Source of the DNA: Diphasiastrum complanatum
Taxonomy: Eukaryota > Streptophyta > Lycopodiopsida > Lycopodiales > Lycopodiaceae
Direction: 5' to 3'
Assembly: GCA_029204225.1 (NCBI GenBank)
Contig: CM055103.1
Span: 1,189,530 to 1,253,529, forward strand
DNA length: 64,000 bases
Below, piece after piece: positions 48,205 through 57,230 of this stretch. The notes beneath the pieces were generated by a model. The model searched no databases, had not been told where the DNA came from, and saw only the letters and a program-made list of their open reading frames with translations. A program made the position numbers and the translations under genes. How positions within the stretch are numbered: position 1 is the first letter of the stretch; every line of letters begins with the position of its first letter.

Positions 48205-48646
48205 ACATGGGCTCATTCTCTAGACACTAGCTATCAAACTTGCCATCTCCTCTCCCGTTTGTTTTTAGTAGGGCTCATCCTTGGCATATCAACCACAAAG
48301 TAGTGCTATTCAAATTTTTCTCTAAATTAGACTATTTAGTAGTTTAATTTTGCATCAAAATATATTGAGAATAAACTTTTTGTTTCCACTGTGATGGATA
48401 CCATTGTGAGTAGCTCAAATCTTTTTATGTTGAATAAAATCATTGTTGTATTGTTTGTAGGCTTTCTAAATAGGACTACATGAAATCATTGGAAAGCCTT
48501 TGTCAAGCACTTTTCAATGCACCGAACTTTACTAAAATCGGACTCACCACTAAAAAGTTATGCCATTTTTAGTGTGGACTCAAAATATGGACTCAAAGAG
48601 TTACGTTTTGTAGATTTCAAATTTGGGTATTTTGATTGGTCCATGT
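47691..48646 (+). repeat. Dispersed repeat B, copy 4
   Basis: Nearly identical to 36268-37230. The microsatellite at 48123-48202 is (CT)n-(CA)n. Confidence 0.92.
48123..48202. repeat. (CT)n-(CA)n microsatellite in repeat B
   Basis: CT tract with one C interruption followed by a CA tract. Confidence 0.95.
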
Positions 48647-49052
48647 GTTTACAATTACAAGATCATTAACAGTTCTTCAACTGATTAATTAGATGAGTTA
48701 TTATTGGAGCATGAAGATGTAGACAATTTGTACTTGAAATTTTGTGTAAATCTGCGGAGTGTCACATTTTTTGCATTCTTCGAGTAAAATGTTGCATTTT
48801 TTGAAGTGTCTGAAATGGCCCGAAATCCCAAGTGAACACTTTGTCACATTTATGGAAAAATCCTTTTGTATTCAGAATGGCCCGAAAGTGAAGCAAAAGA
48901 CTTTGTCGGGTTTTCCGCCTATTGAAGTTTGCGAGGAACAATGCAAACTATTGCAAAAAATAGTTCATTTATGCAGACTTCTTTGAGAGAGTGATTTTCA
49001 TAGAAGGAAGGAGGGCAGTTAGGATGAGTAGGAGAAACACTAAACTCCAACA
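48647..49052 (-). mobile_element. Copia element Cop12: 3' LTR, truncated
   Basis: Duplicate of 37231-37630, with the same truncated end. Confidence 0.88.
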
Positions 49053-49745
49053 CTCCCCCGGAATCTGAATTACAATTGAGATTGATCATTTCTGCTAAGG
49101 TAGAATGTTTATCTGTTGACAATGGTTTTGTCAAAATATCAGCCAACATAATGTGTGTATGATTGTAACTTACTACAACATCTTTATTCTAAACTTTCTC
49201 TCTAAGAAAATGAAACTGGACTTCTATGTGTTTAGTTCTAGTATGAGTATGTGGGTTCAGAGATAGAGCTACACAAATCTGATTGTCGCAATCAAGAATT
49301 GTTGGACCGATCTGTGGAAATTGAAGATCTTGTTGTTACCTTCTTAGTTAGATTATATCCTTCACTACTGGTGTGGCTGCAACGTATTCGAATTTTGTAG
49401 AGGACAATGAAATGCATTTCTACTTTCTGTTGTTCCATGAACTGTTGATAACATAGTGCTATTATAACATAGCTTAGCCCGTTACGCTTGAGAGATACAT
49501 TTGAGTCTACGGAGCAAGAAGTAAAATTGTGCTGCAACAAGAAGTGATTGATTGTTTCATACCAGGCCCTAGGAGCATGCTTGAGGCCATATAGTGGCTT
49601 ATGCAATTTACATACCAAATGCTCATGGCCTTGAAGGACGTAACCTTCTGGTTGATAAATGAATTTTTTTTTGTATGTATCCATGAAGGAATGTTGTCTA
49701 GACATCATTTGGTGAATGTCCAAGTCTTCTATAGTAGCTATAGCC
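49053..49745 (-). pseudogene. Cop12: reverse transcriptase and RNase H fragments
   Basis: Duplicate of Cop10. Here one frame stays open from 49780 to 49292 with YQPEGYVLQGHEHLVCKLHK, LYGLKHAPRAWYE and HNFTSCSVDSNVSLK. It then leaves the true frame after SYVII, at the same internal deletion. The C-terminus MLADILTKPLSTDKHST is at 49149. Confidence 0.87.
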
Positions 49746-50130
49746 ACATAAGTATATAGCAGAGAAGATTGGACATGCAATCTTTAAAGCTGGAGTAGAA
49801 AATGTTGTAAAAATTATATTCGATAGTGCTAGTAGCTACAAAAAGGCTGGAGAGCTACTTATGACTAAATATCCTTCAATCTGTTGGGCTCCATGTGTTG
49901 CACATTGTTTAAGTTTGTTATTGAAGGATACGGAGAAGATAGCAGAGTTAAAAGAAACAGTGCTTATAACAAGAAAGATATTGAAATTGATGACAAGACG
50001 TCATACAACTCTTGTCATATTTTCAAAAGCATCCCCCTCATAAAGGTTAGCAAAAGTGTAGAAAGAAAAGGTTTGGCACTCAATTCATTGCTATAGATCA
50101 CTTGATGGAAGCTCAATGCACAACAATAAA
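49746..50130 (+). pseudogene. hAT transposase fragment
   Basis: Duplicate of 38331-38700 with better frames: MTKYPSICWAPCVAHCLSLL and LKDTEKIAELKETVLI fit the hAT DUF659 core. The TRF-like part is frameshifted. Confidence 0.82.
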
Positions 50131-50197
50131 AAGCAGTGTTTCTGACATAAAATCGTAAAAAAAAATATCGTCAAATTTCAGGATGTTGGAGGATCTG

Positions 50198-51236
50198 TAC
50201 AGTTCTGTGGTGTGATAAATTTTGTGAGCCAGACTCATCTATCCAGTAATGGCAACCCTAAGCAAGAGTGTCCTTAATGAGTCAAGCAAATTGGAAGGTG
50301 TCGGCAACTATGCGGTTTGGAAATTCAAATTGAAGAACATTTTGATGGAAAAGGAGTTGTGGGAGATCATGACAGATGAAGAGACAAGGTCAGTGATTGA
50401 AGAAGATCGGTGGGCATTTGATAGGAGAAAACGGAAAGCCCAGAATGTCATCAACTTATCAGTTAGAGATGCAATTATTCCCTATATTTCAGATTCAGAA
50501 GGACCAAAAGAAGCGTGGGATACATTGAAGGCATTGTTTGAAATGACAAATACATCTCGGTACTGTTTCTGAAGACGCAGTTGCATACATTGAGAATGGA
50601 TGATGGTGCAACTATTGCCGATCACATACTGAAGATCAAAGAGATCCGAGACCGATTAGCAGTAGTTGGAGAGCGAGTACAAGATCGTGAGATCATGCAA
50701 TTGACATTGAATAGTCTGAGTGAGTCACATCAGATGTTTGTGAATAGTATAGCCACAAGAGAAAATCTTCCAACCTATGAAGAAGTAGGTGGATTGCTTT
50801 TGCAAGAAGAGCAACGTCAAGCGAACTTGAATCATCGTAACAGGAGCTACGATCAAGCTCTTGCAGTTAGAGGATGAGGTGGAAGATTTGGCCGTGGAAG
50901 GTATCAATCAAGAGGAGGAAACTCAAGTCGGGGATCATTCCAATAATTTTATGAGCAAGTCAATGATAGTCTGAATCGAGGCAATTGGAATCAAGGTCGA
51001 GGTCAAGGACGCGGCTATTCGAGACAAAATAAACCTGGAAATTGTAGGTACTGCAACAAACCTGGCCACTGGGAGCGTGAATGCTTCAAGAAACAGAAGA
51101 AACAAAGAAAAGACAAATGACAAGCGAGAAATTATGTTGATCAACATCAATTTGATGACTATTATTATAAAGACAATTATACTGATCAACATCAATACGA
51201 TGATGATCAATATGAAGATGATACTAGTGAGAGTTC
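50198..51236 (+). pseudogene. Copia element Cop13: gag
   Basis: Joins duplicate DNA at 50197 with the equivalent of 40279, so the LTR and most of the leader are deleted. Gag starts at 50249 (MATLSKSVLN) and retains the KFKLKNILMEKELWEI segment missing in Cop11. The frame stops near 50570 by a small deletion, resumes at 50581 (LRMDDGATIADHILKIKEI), and stops after AVRG at 50877. The CCHC knuckle (CRYCNKPGHWEREC) near 51045 is in a shifted frame. Confidence 0.9.
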
Positions 51237-52572
51237 AAAATTGTTCATTACAGCATTAATGACAAGTGATGAAGCCAAGGATACATGGTACATTGACAGT
51301 GGTGCATCCAAGCACATGACTTCGAGGAAAGAGTGGTTTTCAAAACTCAAGGAAACTGACAATGGTGATGAAATTAAACAAGATGATGGCAAATTGCTAT
51401 CTGTTAAAGGAGTTGGAGTGGTACCAGTGAAGTTAGCCAGCGGGAAGATAAAGCAGATAAGCAATGTGCAATATGTACCTAGCTTAGCTAACAATCTACT
51501 ATCTATTGGGATGATGGCTGATCAACAACTCAAGGTTGAGTTTGACATTGACAAATGTCTTGTCAAAGACATCAAGAATCACTATAAAGTGATTGCTACA
51601 GGAGCTAGAGTCAACGAGAATCGACTATACAAATTGAATGCTAGATATTTTACTCAAGCTATGGTAAGCACTGTTGATAGTCGAAGTGATCTTTAGCATC
51701 AAAGATTCGGTCATATCAGTGCTCAAATCTTGCAAATTCTTAAAAGAGGTAATCTAGTTGTTGAATTGCCTGATATCTCTTTTGAAGAAAAAATTTGTGA
51801 TAGTTGCATTGTGGGAAAACAACATAGAGACAGATTTCCCAAACATGGAGCAAGAAGAGCCAATGGCATTCTTGATCTTGTTCATAGTGATTTGTGTGGA
51901 CCAATATAAACTAGGTCCATTAGTGGTTGTTACTATTTCATCACATTCATTGATGACTATAGTAGACATATCTAGATTTATTTCATAAGCAAGAAATCTG
52001 ATGCTTTTGCCAAGTTTAGAGAGTTCAAGGCTCTAGTTGAAAAACAAACAGGTTGTTATATTAAGACCCTTAGATCAGATGGTGGCGGTGAGTATTTTTC
52101 AATAGAGTTTATAAACTTTTGCAAGGATCAGGGGATCAAGAGACAAACCACTACACCCTATTCACCACAATAGAATGGAGTTGCATAATGGAAAAACAGA
52201 TCCATTGTAGAGATGGCTAGGGCAATGCTTAAGAGCAAGCGTTTGCCAAATACTTTTTGGAGAGAAGCATGCAACATAGCTACTCATATTTGAATCGGTG
52301 TCCTACAAAGTCCATGGAGGGTAAGACACCTTACAAAGCTTTTACTGGAGAGAAACCTAATGTTTCTCATTTGCGAGTATTTGGTTGTGATGCTTACTCT
52401 CATGTACCTGATGAAAAATGAAAGAAGCTGGATGCAAAAGCTGTTAAGTGTATTTTCCTTGGATATGATGAAAGAGCCAAGGCATATAGGATATATGACA
52501 CAGATGCACAAAAGATCTTGATTTCTAGAGATGCTACTTATGATGAGATGGGTCAAAATGACCAAATGAAAT
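51237..52572 (+). pseudogene. Cop13 protease and integrase, 5' block
   Basis: The protease frame 51241-51696 is open and keeps the active motif WYIDSGASKHMT. A stop replaces Trp in the GAG-pre-integrase motif at 51695. Integrase is broken by further stops (after CGPI, YSRHI) but HSDLCGP, IDDYSR and RSDGGGEY are readable. The block ends at 52572 inside the integrase C-terminus, where Cop14 is inserted. The gene continues at 62267. Confidence 0.9.
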
Positions 52573-53112
52573 TGCCTTTGTTTGATGAATTCTAAGAGGT
52601 CCAATAGGATTTAGAGGTGGAACCATGTGTGGTGCAATAGGAATTTGAGGTGTGCTTGAATATAGTCCAATAGAATTAAGAGGTGCACGGATCAATGGTC
52701 CAATAGAATTCAGAGGTGACAAAGTGTGGTCCAATCATAGTAAGCATAGTGGTAGCTCGTGGATCAACTAGTATCATTGTACTCCACATTTTTGATCTGA
52801 TTGATTTGGTGATTATATGGATTTTGAGTGTTATTGGATTTCTAGCTTTGTCTCTCTCTACTCGAGAGCTCATGATGGTTTTTTTTCTCTCTACCCGAGG
52901 AGAGCAACTTGTCTTTACTTAGAATAATTTTTGAATACTTCCCACACGTGTGAGTGAGAGTTGGAAGTGATTGAATGCATGTAGTAGTGTGTTTTGGCCA
53001 TAGGATCTAGGATTGATCTTGAATCTCAATCTAATCTTAATCTTGGTGCATCTACACACCTTAGGAGATCACAAGTACATGTTGTGGACAATCCACACGT
53101 GTGAATTCAACA
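52573..53112 (+). mobile_element. Copia element Cop14: 5' LTR, 5'-truncated
   Basis: Aligns with the complete LTR at 20343-20928 (reverse strand) but lacks about the first 105 bases, so the outer boundary with Cop13 is not an original insertion edge. It ends AATTCAACA at the primer site. CACGTG palindromes lie near 52945 and 53095. Confidence 0.88.
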
Positions 53113-53124
53113 TGGTATCAGAGC
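53113..53124 (+). promoter_or_regulatory. Primer binding site (initiator tRNA-Met) of Cop14
   Basis: TGGTATCAGAGC directly after the LTR. Confidence 0.94.
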
Positions 53125-53858
53125 CTACCTAAGGCTATAATGCATTTTGATCCATTTAAGTGAAAACTTTTCATCAATCTTGAGCTAGAAATTGTCAAGG
53201 CCTATTTTCCTAGCTATCTTGTTCAATTTTGGATCAAAAGAGATCAAAAGGACATTGATTGGGTCTGACCTGGTACTGTACAAAATCAGGTGCTCAAACA
53301 CATGTGAGGAACATCCAAATTCAGTTTGGAAGTTCTCTCTCATGCTTGATCCATTTATCTTGCTTGATATCTTGTTTTGAAGCTATTTTTGTCTAGTTTC
53401 TGATGCAATCAGTCTCATTCCATTTGGTTGAGCCAATCAGAAGTAATAAGCTTTTGAAGAGGGGCACCTAGACCTGGTGGACACATTTGGTTTGGTCAAG
53501 AGATTGCTTGGTTGATCCAAAATCACAGTTGTATGCTTGCCAATCTCATCTATATGTGATCTAGGCACTGTTTTGAGATCTTAGCCATTTTGTTTCATGC
53601 AATATCATTGTATTTGAGTCAAATTTGGTTTCTTAGAGTACTTCACACCTGCTAAGAGTGTTTGATCCTAACTTTGCATATACTCCATCATTTGATGTGA
53701 AATAGATCTTGTTTTAGAGAGATTTGTGTAGCTAGTGAGAATCAATTCACAAATAGTTGCAAGATCTTTCATAGGAGGAGATAGTACTCTATTATTGGAT
53801 CCTATTGAGAGTGTGTGGCAACATTTATTGTTCATCATTTGAGTTTTCTTCACTTCAA
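53125..53858 (+). mobile_element. Cop14 untranslated leader
   Basis: About 730 bases with chance frames only. The first 280 bases match the leader of Cop6. Confidence 0.8.
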
Positions 53859-54263
53859 ATGTCTTCAATGGGTTCATCGTTGTTGGAACCAGGTGAAAGA
53901 TTGTCCACTTCAAACTATTCAATTTGGAAAATGAGGATGGAGTCTATCTTGATCCTTCAAGACATGATGGACATAGTTCTTGGCCTTGAAGAAGAACCAC
54001 AAGTTCTTCAAGAGGTTCAAAAATACAAAAAGAGAGCTAGGATGGCTCTCCACTACATTAAGATGAATGTCTCTAATGAGATATTGAGGGAGATAGGTAC
54101 TTGTACAACAACCAAAGAAGCTTGGGGTTGTCTCAAGACTATCTATGAGGTTAAGAATACCTCTAGGCTTCTCACTCTTAGGAATCAAATCTTTCAAAGT
54201 AGTCAAAAGAGCGATGAGAGTGCATCTAGTTATGTTTTGAGAGTAAAAGATATACATAGAGAA
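53859..54263 (+). pseudogene. Cop14 gag, 5' block
   Basis: Open frame from MSSMGSSLLEPGERLS with STSNYSIWKMRMES, EEEPQVLQEVQKYKKRAR and NTSRLLTLRNQIFQSS, typical copia gag. Nothing is broken until Cop15 interrupts it after RVKDIHRE at 54263. An upstream in-frame ATG at 53805 exists but the family similarity starts near 53859. The frame continues at 60694. Confidence 0.9.
54259..54263 (+). repeat. Target site duplication of Cop15, left
   Basis: GAGAA directly before the LTR; the same five bases follow the right LTR at 60694-60698. Confidence 0.95.
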
Positions 54264-54340
54264 TGTGAAAATTGTCAACATTTCCTAGCTAGTTTGAGGC
54301 CTAAATTGGCTAAAATTGTAAATAGTTTTGGTTCTGGAGT

Positions 54341-54354
54341 TTCACACGTGTGAA
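54341..54354. promoter_or_regulatory. CACGTG palindrome in Cop15 LTR
   Basis: Perfect 14-bp palindrome TTCACACGTGTGAA with a G-box core, the binding site type of plant bZIP and bHLH factors. In the 3' LTR it extends to 18 bp (60114-60131). A role as enhancer is inferred. Confidence 0.6.
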
Positions 54355-54477
54355 CCAGGCCACAATGTTTTTATTTACTGTATTTTTTCAGTATGATGAA
54401 GTGTCAAACTTCATACCCTTCAAAATGAGACCATTTTGATGTATTTTGGTCATATAAGCCATTTTTAGCTATTTTTC

Positions 54478-54486
54478 CTATATAGG
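54478..54486 (+). promoter_or_regulatory. Probable TATA box of Cop15
   Basis: CTATATAGG lies about 215 bases into the LTR, a normal U3/R position. It is the best TATA match in the LTR. Confidence 0.6.
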
Positions 54487-54918
54487 GAATATCTAGGGTC
54501 AAGTACCTTCTAGAGAGAGGAGAGAGAGTCATCTTCCTCATCCATAAATAGTAGGGAAGTCGTGGAGAACAGGTTGGAGAAACCTTTTGTATGCTTCATT
54601 GAGATCAATAGATCATTGTCATTGTTTCTTCCTCCATTGAGAGCATTGTTGTGTGTATTGTCTTCAAGCTATTGTGTATGATCTTAGGTGCTTTCCAAAA
54701 GTGATAGGCTGATGTATTATGGACTGTATAATGCTATTTTGGGCCGCACTTGATGTTTATGGAAGTTTCCATTTGTGATAAATGCTTTTTGATCAAGTTC
54801 TTTGCATTCTAGGTAGCATAGAATGTGTTGCCAATTCCTAGCTTATGTAGTTTGGAGTGCAAGCATTCAAGCCAATGATCTTGGAGTTTAGATCCACTTA
54901 GGATCTGTATTTTTCACA

Positions 54919-54930
54919 TGGTATCAGAGC
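54919..54930 (+). promoter_or_regulatory. Primer binding site (initiator tRNA-Met) of Cop15
   Basis: TGGTATCAGAGC starts at the base after the LTR and is complementary to the 3' end of initiator tRNA-Met. Confidence 0.96.
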
Positions 54931-56090
54931 TGGTTGGCTTCTATTTACAGTAAGTATTCCATTTTTGGTGATATTTGGATGTTTGATCAAGTTCTAGCAT
55001 GATTTTGCATTGCTTTGTTGATCAAATCTTACTAACCTTTGTTTTGTGAGTTGAACTTGTGGATCAAAAGCATATTTCAGGTCTATTGAAGATCAGAGGC
55101 TGAAAAGAAACTATTTTGGATCAGATCATAACACCTAATCATTTGTGATTGTGAGGCTTGTGCATATTCAATACTAACAATGTTCTTTTCAATCCTATTG
55201 TTGACAATCTCCATTCTTGGATGAACACTCTCCTTAAGTGGATGAAACTTCTCCTTAAGTGGATGACAAATGCTCTTTTGAGTGAGTTGTAATTCTCCTA
55301 AAGGCTGAGCAAAGCTCCCATTTGGATGAAAGATCCCCTTTTTTGGGTGAACATATTGTAAGCTCCATTGTGAAGAGCATATTGTAAAGATTGTCATCAA
55401 TTTTGGCATAAATTTTGGTGTACTTTGTTGAGCATGTAAGTAACTCTCCTTATGTAATTTGATTGGAGCATTTGCTGGAAGGTGTTAACCATTATGCAAG
55501 TGTGTTTTCAGGTTCTTAACAGGTTGAGGAACATTCTCATGTGAAGTGATCTTAGATCTACATCTAAACACCAAGATTTGACAAGATAGTGAAGCTAGTC
55601 TTGTGATTCACTAAGTGTGCTCATTCATTCACCTCTAAATCTTGTATTTATCACTTGCTGGAGTTTATAAACTTTTAGAAGTGTGGTTTACATGTGGTTT
55701 TACAGGTTGAATCAATATCTTAGTGTGTTGATCATATGTTGATCAAGTTTGTTCATTACTAGGTAATCTTGGCATCCTAGTTTTGGGTATTTTCTAAGAA
55801 TGCAAGTAACTCTTCACACCATAACTTGATTTGGTCACTTGCTGGAAAGTTTGAGAGCTTAAGCAAGAGTGTGTTCAGGTTGGTTTGATTTTGTAATCCA
55901 TTCTTAGTGTGTGCAAAGTGTTGCATGTGTTTCAATCTTCCTTTCTATGCTTGGAAACCATCTAGGTTCAAGATAGAAGTGTTTTAGGGTCCTAAATCTT
56001 CATAGATCTCTTTATCTATCATTTGTTGAGAGAAAAGTGAGTGCTAAGTGCTTTAGGACAAAACCTAAAAGTTGAAGAAACATTAGAATC
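54931..56090 (+). mobile_element. Cop15 untranslated leader with repeated modules
   Basis: About 1160 bases without a significant frame. Three related modules end in splice-acceptor-like TTTCAGGTT or TTACAGGTT at about 55436-55515, 55611-55708 and 55801-55883. Each has a CTTGCTGGA or TTTGCTGGA core. A short tandem repeat (CTCCTTAAGTGGATGA) is at about 55229-55265. Confidence 0.75.
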
Positions 56091-57230
56091 ATGGCTTCCA
56101 ATGGTGGGATCATGCTAGAGTCTAGTGAAAGGTTGAGTTCATCAAACTACTCTACTTGGAAAGTGAGGATGGAGTCCTTACTTGAGTTGAATGAACTCAT
56201 GGACATAGTTGCAGAAATTGAAGAGAGACCTCTCACACTTCAAGAGCAACAAAGGTTTGATAAGAAGGCCAAAAGGGCTCTTCATATCATTAAAATGAAT
56301 GTTACAAATGAACTTCTCAAGGAAGTTGGAAAGTGTCAAAGTGCAAGTGAGGCATGGAATGCCTTAAAGAAGCTCTTTGAATCAAAGTCCACATCTAGGG
56401 TATTGACCCTAAGGAGACAAATATTTTCTAGTAGGCAAAGAGAGGGTGAAAGTGCTCATGCATTTATCTTGAGAGTTAAGTCCCTAAGTGATGATTTAGC
56501 ATGCATTGATGAGAACATAAAAGATGGTGAAATAGTCCAAGTTATGTTGAATGGTTTGCTAAATGAACATGCTAACCTTGTGCAAAGTTTTGCCATTCAA
56601 AGAGTCTTGCCAAGTGTGGTTGACTTGCAAGAAATCTTATTGGCTGAAGAACATAGGTTGCAATCAAAGCTTGATGGTGCATCCTTGCAAGGTGGAGGTG
56701 AAGAGGCTTTCTTCACAAAAGGCAAATTCAAGGGCAAAGGTAAAGGCAAAGGGAAATGGTCCAAAGGTGGTAACTTTGATCATGATGATCACTCTTCCTC
56801 TTCCTCTTCTACTAAGAACAATAAGTCAAAGTTCAAGTGCTTTTATTGTGGGATAAAAGGTCATTTTGCAAATGAATGTTATAAGAAGAAAAGAGAGCAA
56901 GGAGAGAGGCAAGGAAATCTTACAATAGATGAGGAAGAACATAACACATGTGAATCACTTGTTATGACTTCAAGTTTGTTAGCCAACATAGATGATAATG
57001 ATCCTTGGTGGATTGATAGTGGAGCCTCATCTCACATGACAAGACATAAGGAATACTTTACATCCTTATTGTCTTATGAGGGAGAAGGTAACATCATCTA
57101 CACTGCAAATGATGGTCAATGTGACATCAAAGGCATAGGCACTATTCCTATTCCCTTTCAACAAATAGGAAAGCAAATCTTGAAAATGTTTTGTACATTC
57201 CTTCAATCACTAAGAATTTGCTTAGTGTAA
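56091..57230 (+). CDS. Cop15 gag and protease (5' part)
   Basis: This 379-codon frame encodes copia gag, the capsid-like protein that packages the element RNA, and the start of the protease. Residues 20-170 are the gag domain (SSNYSTWKVRMESLLEL, LTLRRQIFSSRQREGES). A Lys/Gly-rich stretch precedes the CCHC zinc knuckle CFYCGIKGHFANEC at 250-263. The protease active site WWIDSGASSHMT is at 306-317 (DSG 309-311). The start ATG has good context (AATCATGGCT) and follows the leader. The natural protein continues in the next frame: similarity to the family leaves this frame at about 57182, where one base is missing, so the last 15 or so residues are not genuine. No other defect is seen. Confidence 0.95.
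   Translation: MASNGGIMLESSERLSSSNYSTWKVRMESLLELNELMDIVAEIEERPLTLQEQQRFDKKAKRALHIIKMNVTNELLKEVGKCQSASEAWNALKKLFESKSTSRVLTLRRQIFSSRQREGESAHAFILRVKSLSDDLACIDENIKDGEIVQVMLNGLLNEHANLVQSFAIQRVLPSVVDLQEILLAEEHRLQSKLDGASLQGGGEEAFFTKGKFKGKGKGKGKWSKGGNFDHDDHSSSSSSTKNNKSKFKCFYCGIKGHFANECYKKKREQGERQGNLTIDEEEHNTCESLVMTSSLLANIDDNDPWWIDSGASSHMTRHKEYFTSLLSYEGEGNIIYTANDGQCDIKGIGTIPIPFQQIGKQILKMFCTFLQSLRICLV

Larger units (their letters stand above)
54264..54918 (+). repeat. Cop15 5' LTR
   Basis: Starts TGTGAAAATTG and ends TTTTTCACA. It contains the palindrome TTCACACGTGTGAA at 54341-54354 and a TATA-like CTATATAGG at 54478-54486, followed by purine-rich GAGAGAGGAGAGAGAG. Confidence 0.97.
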
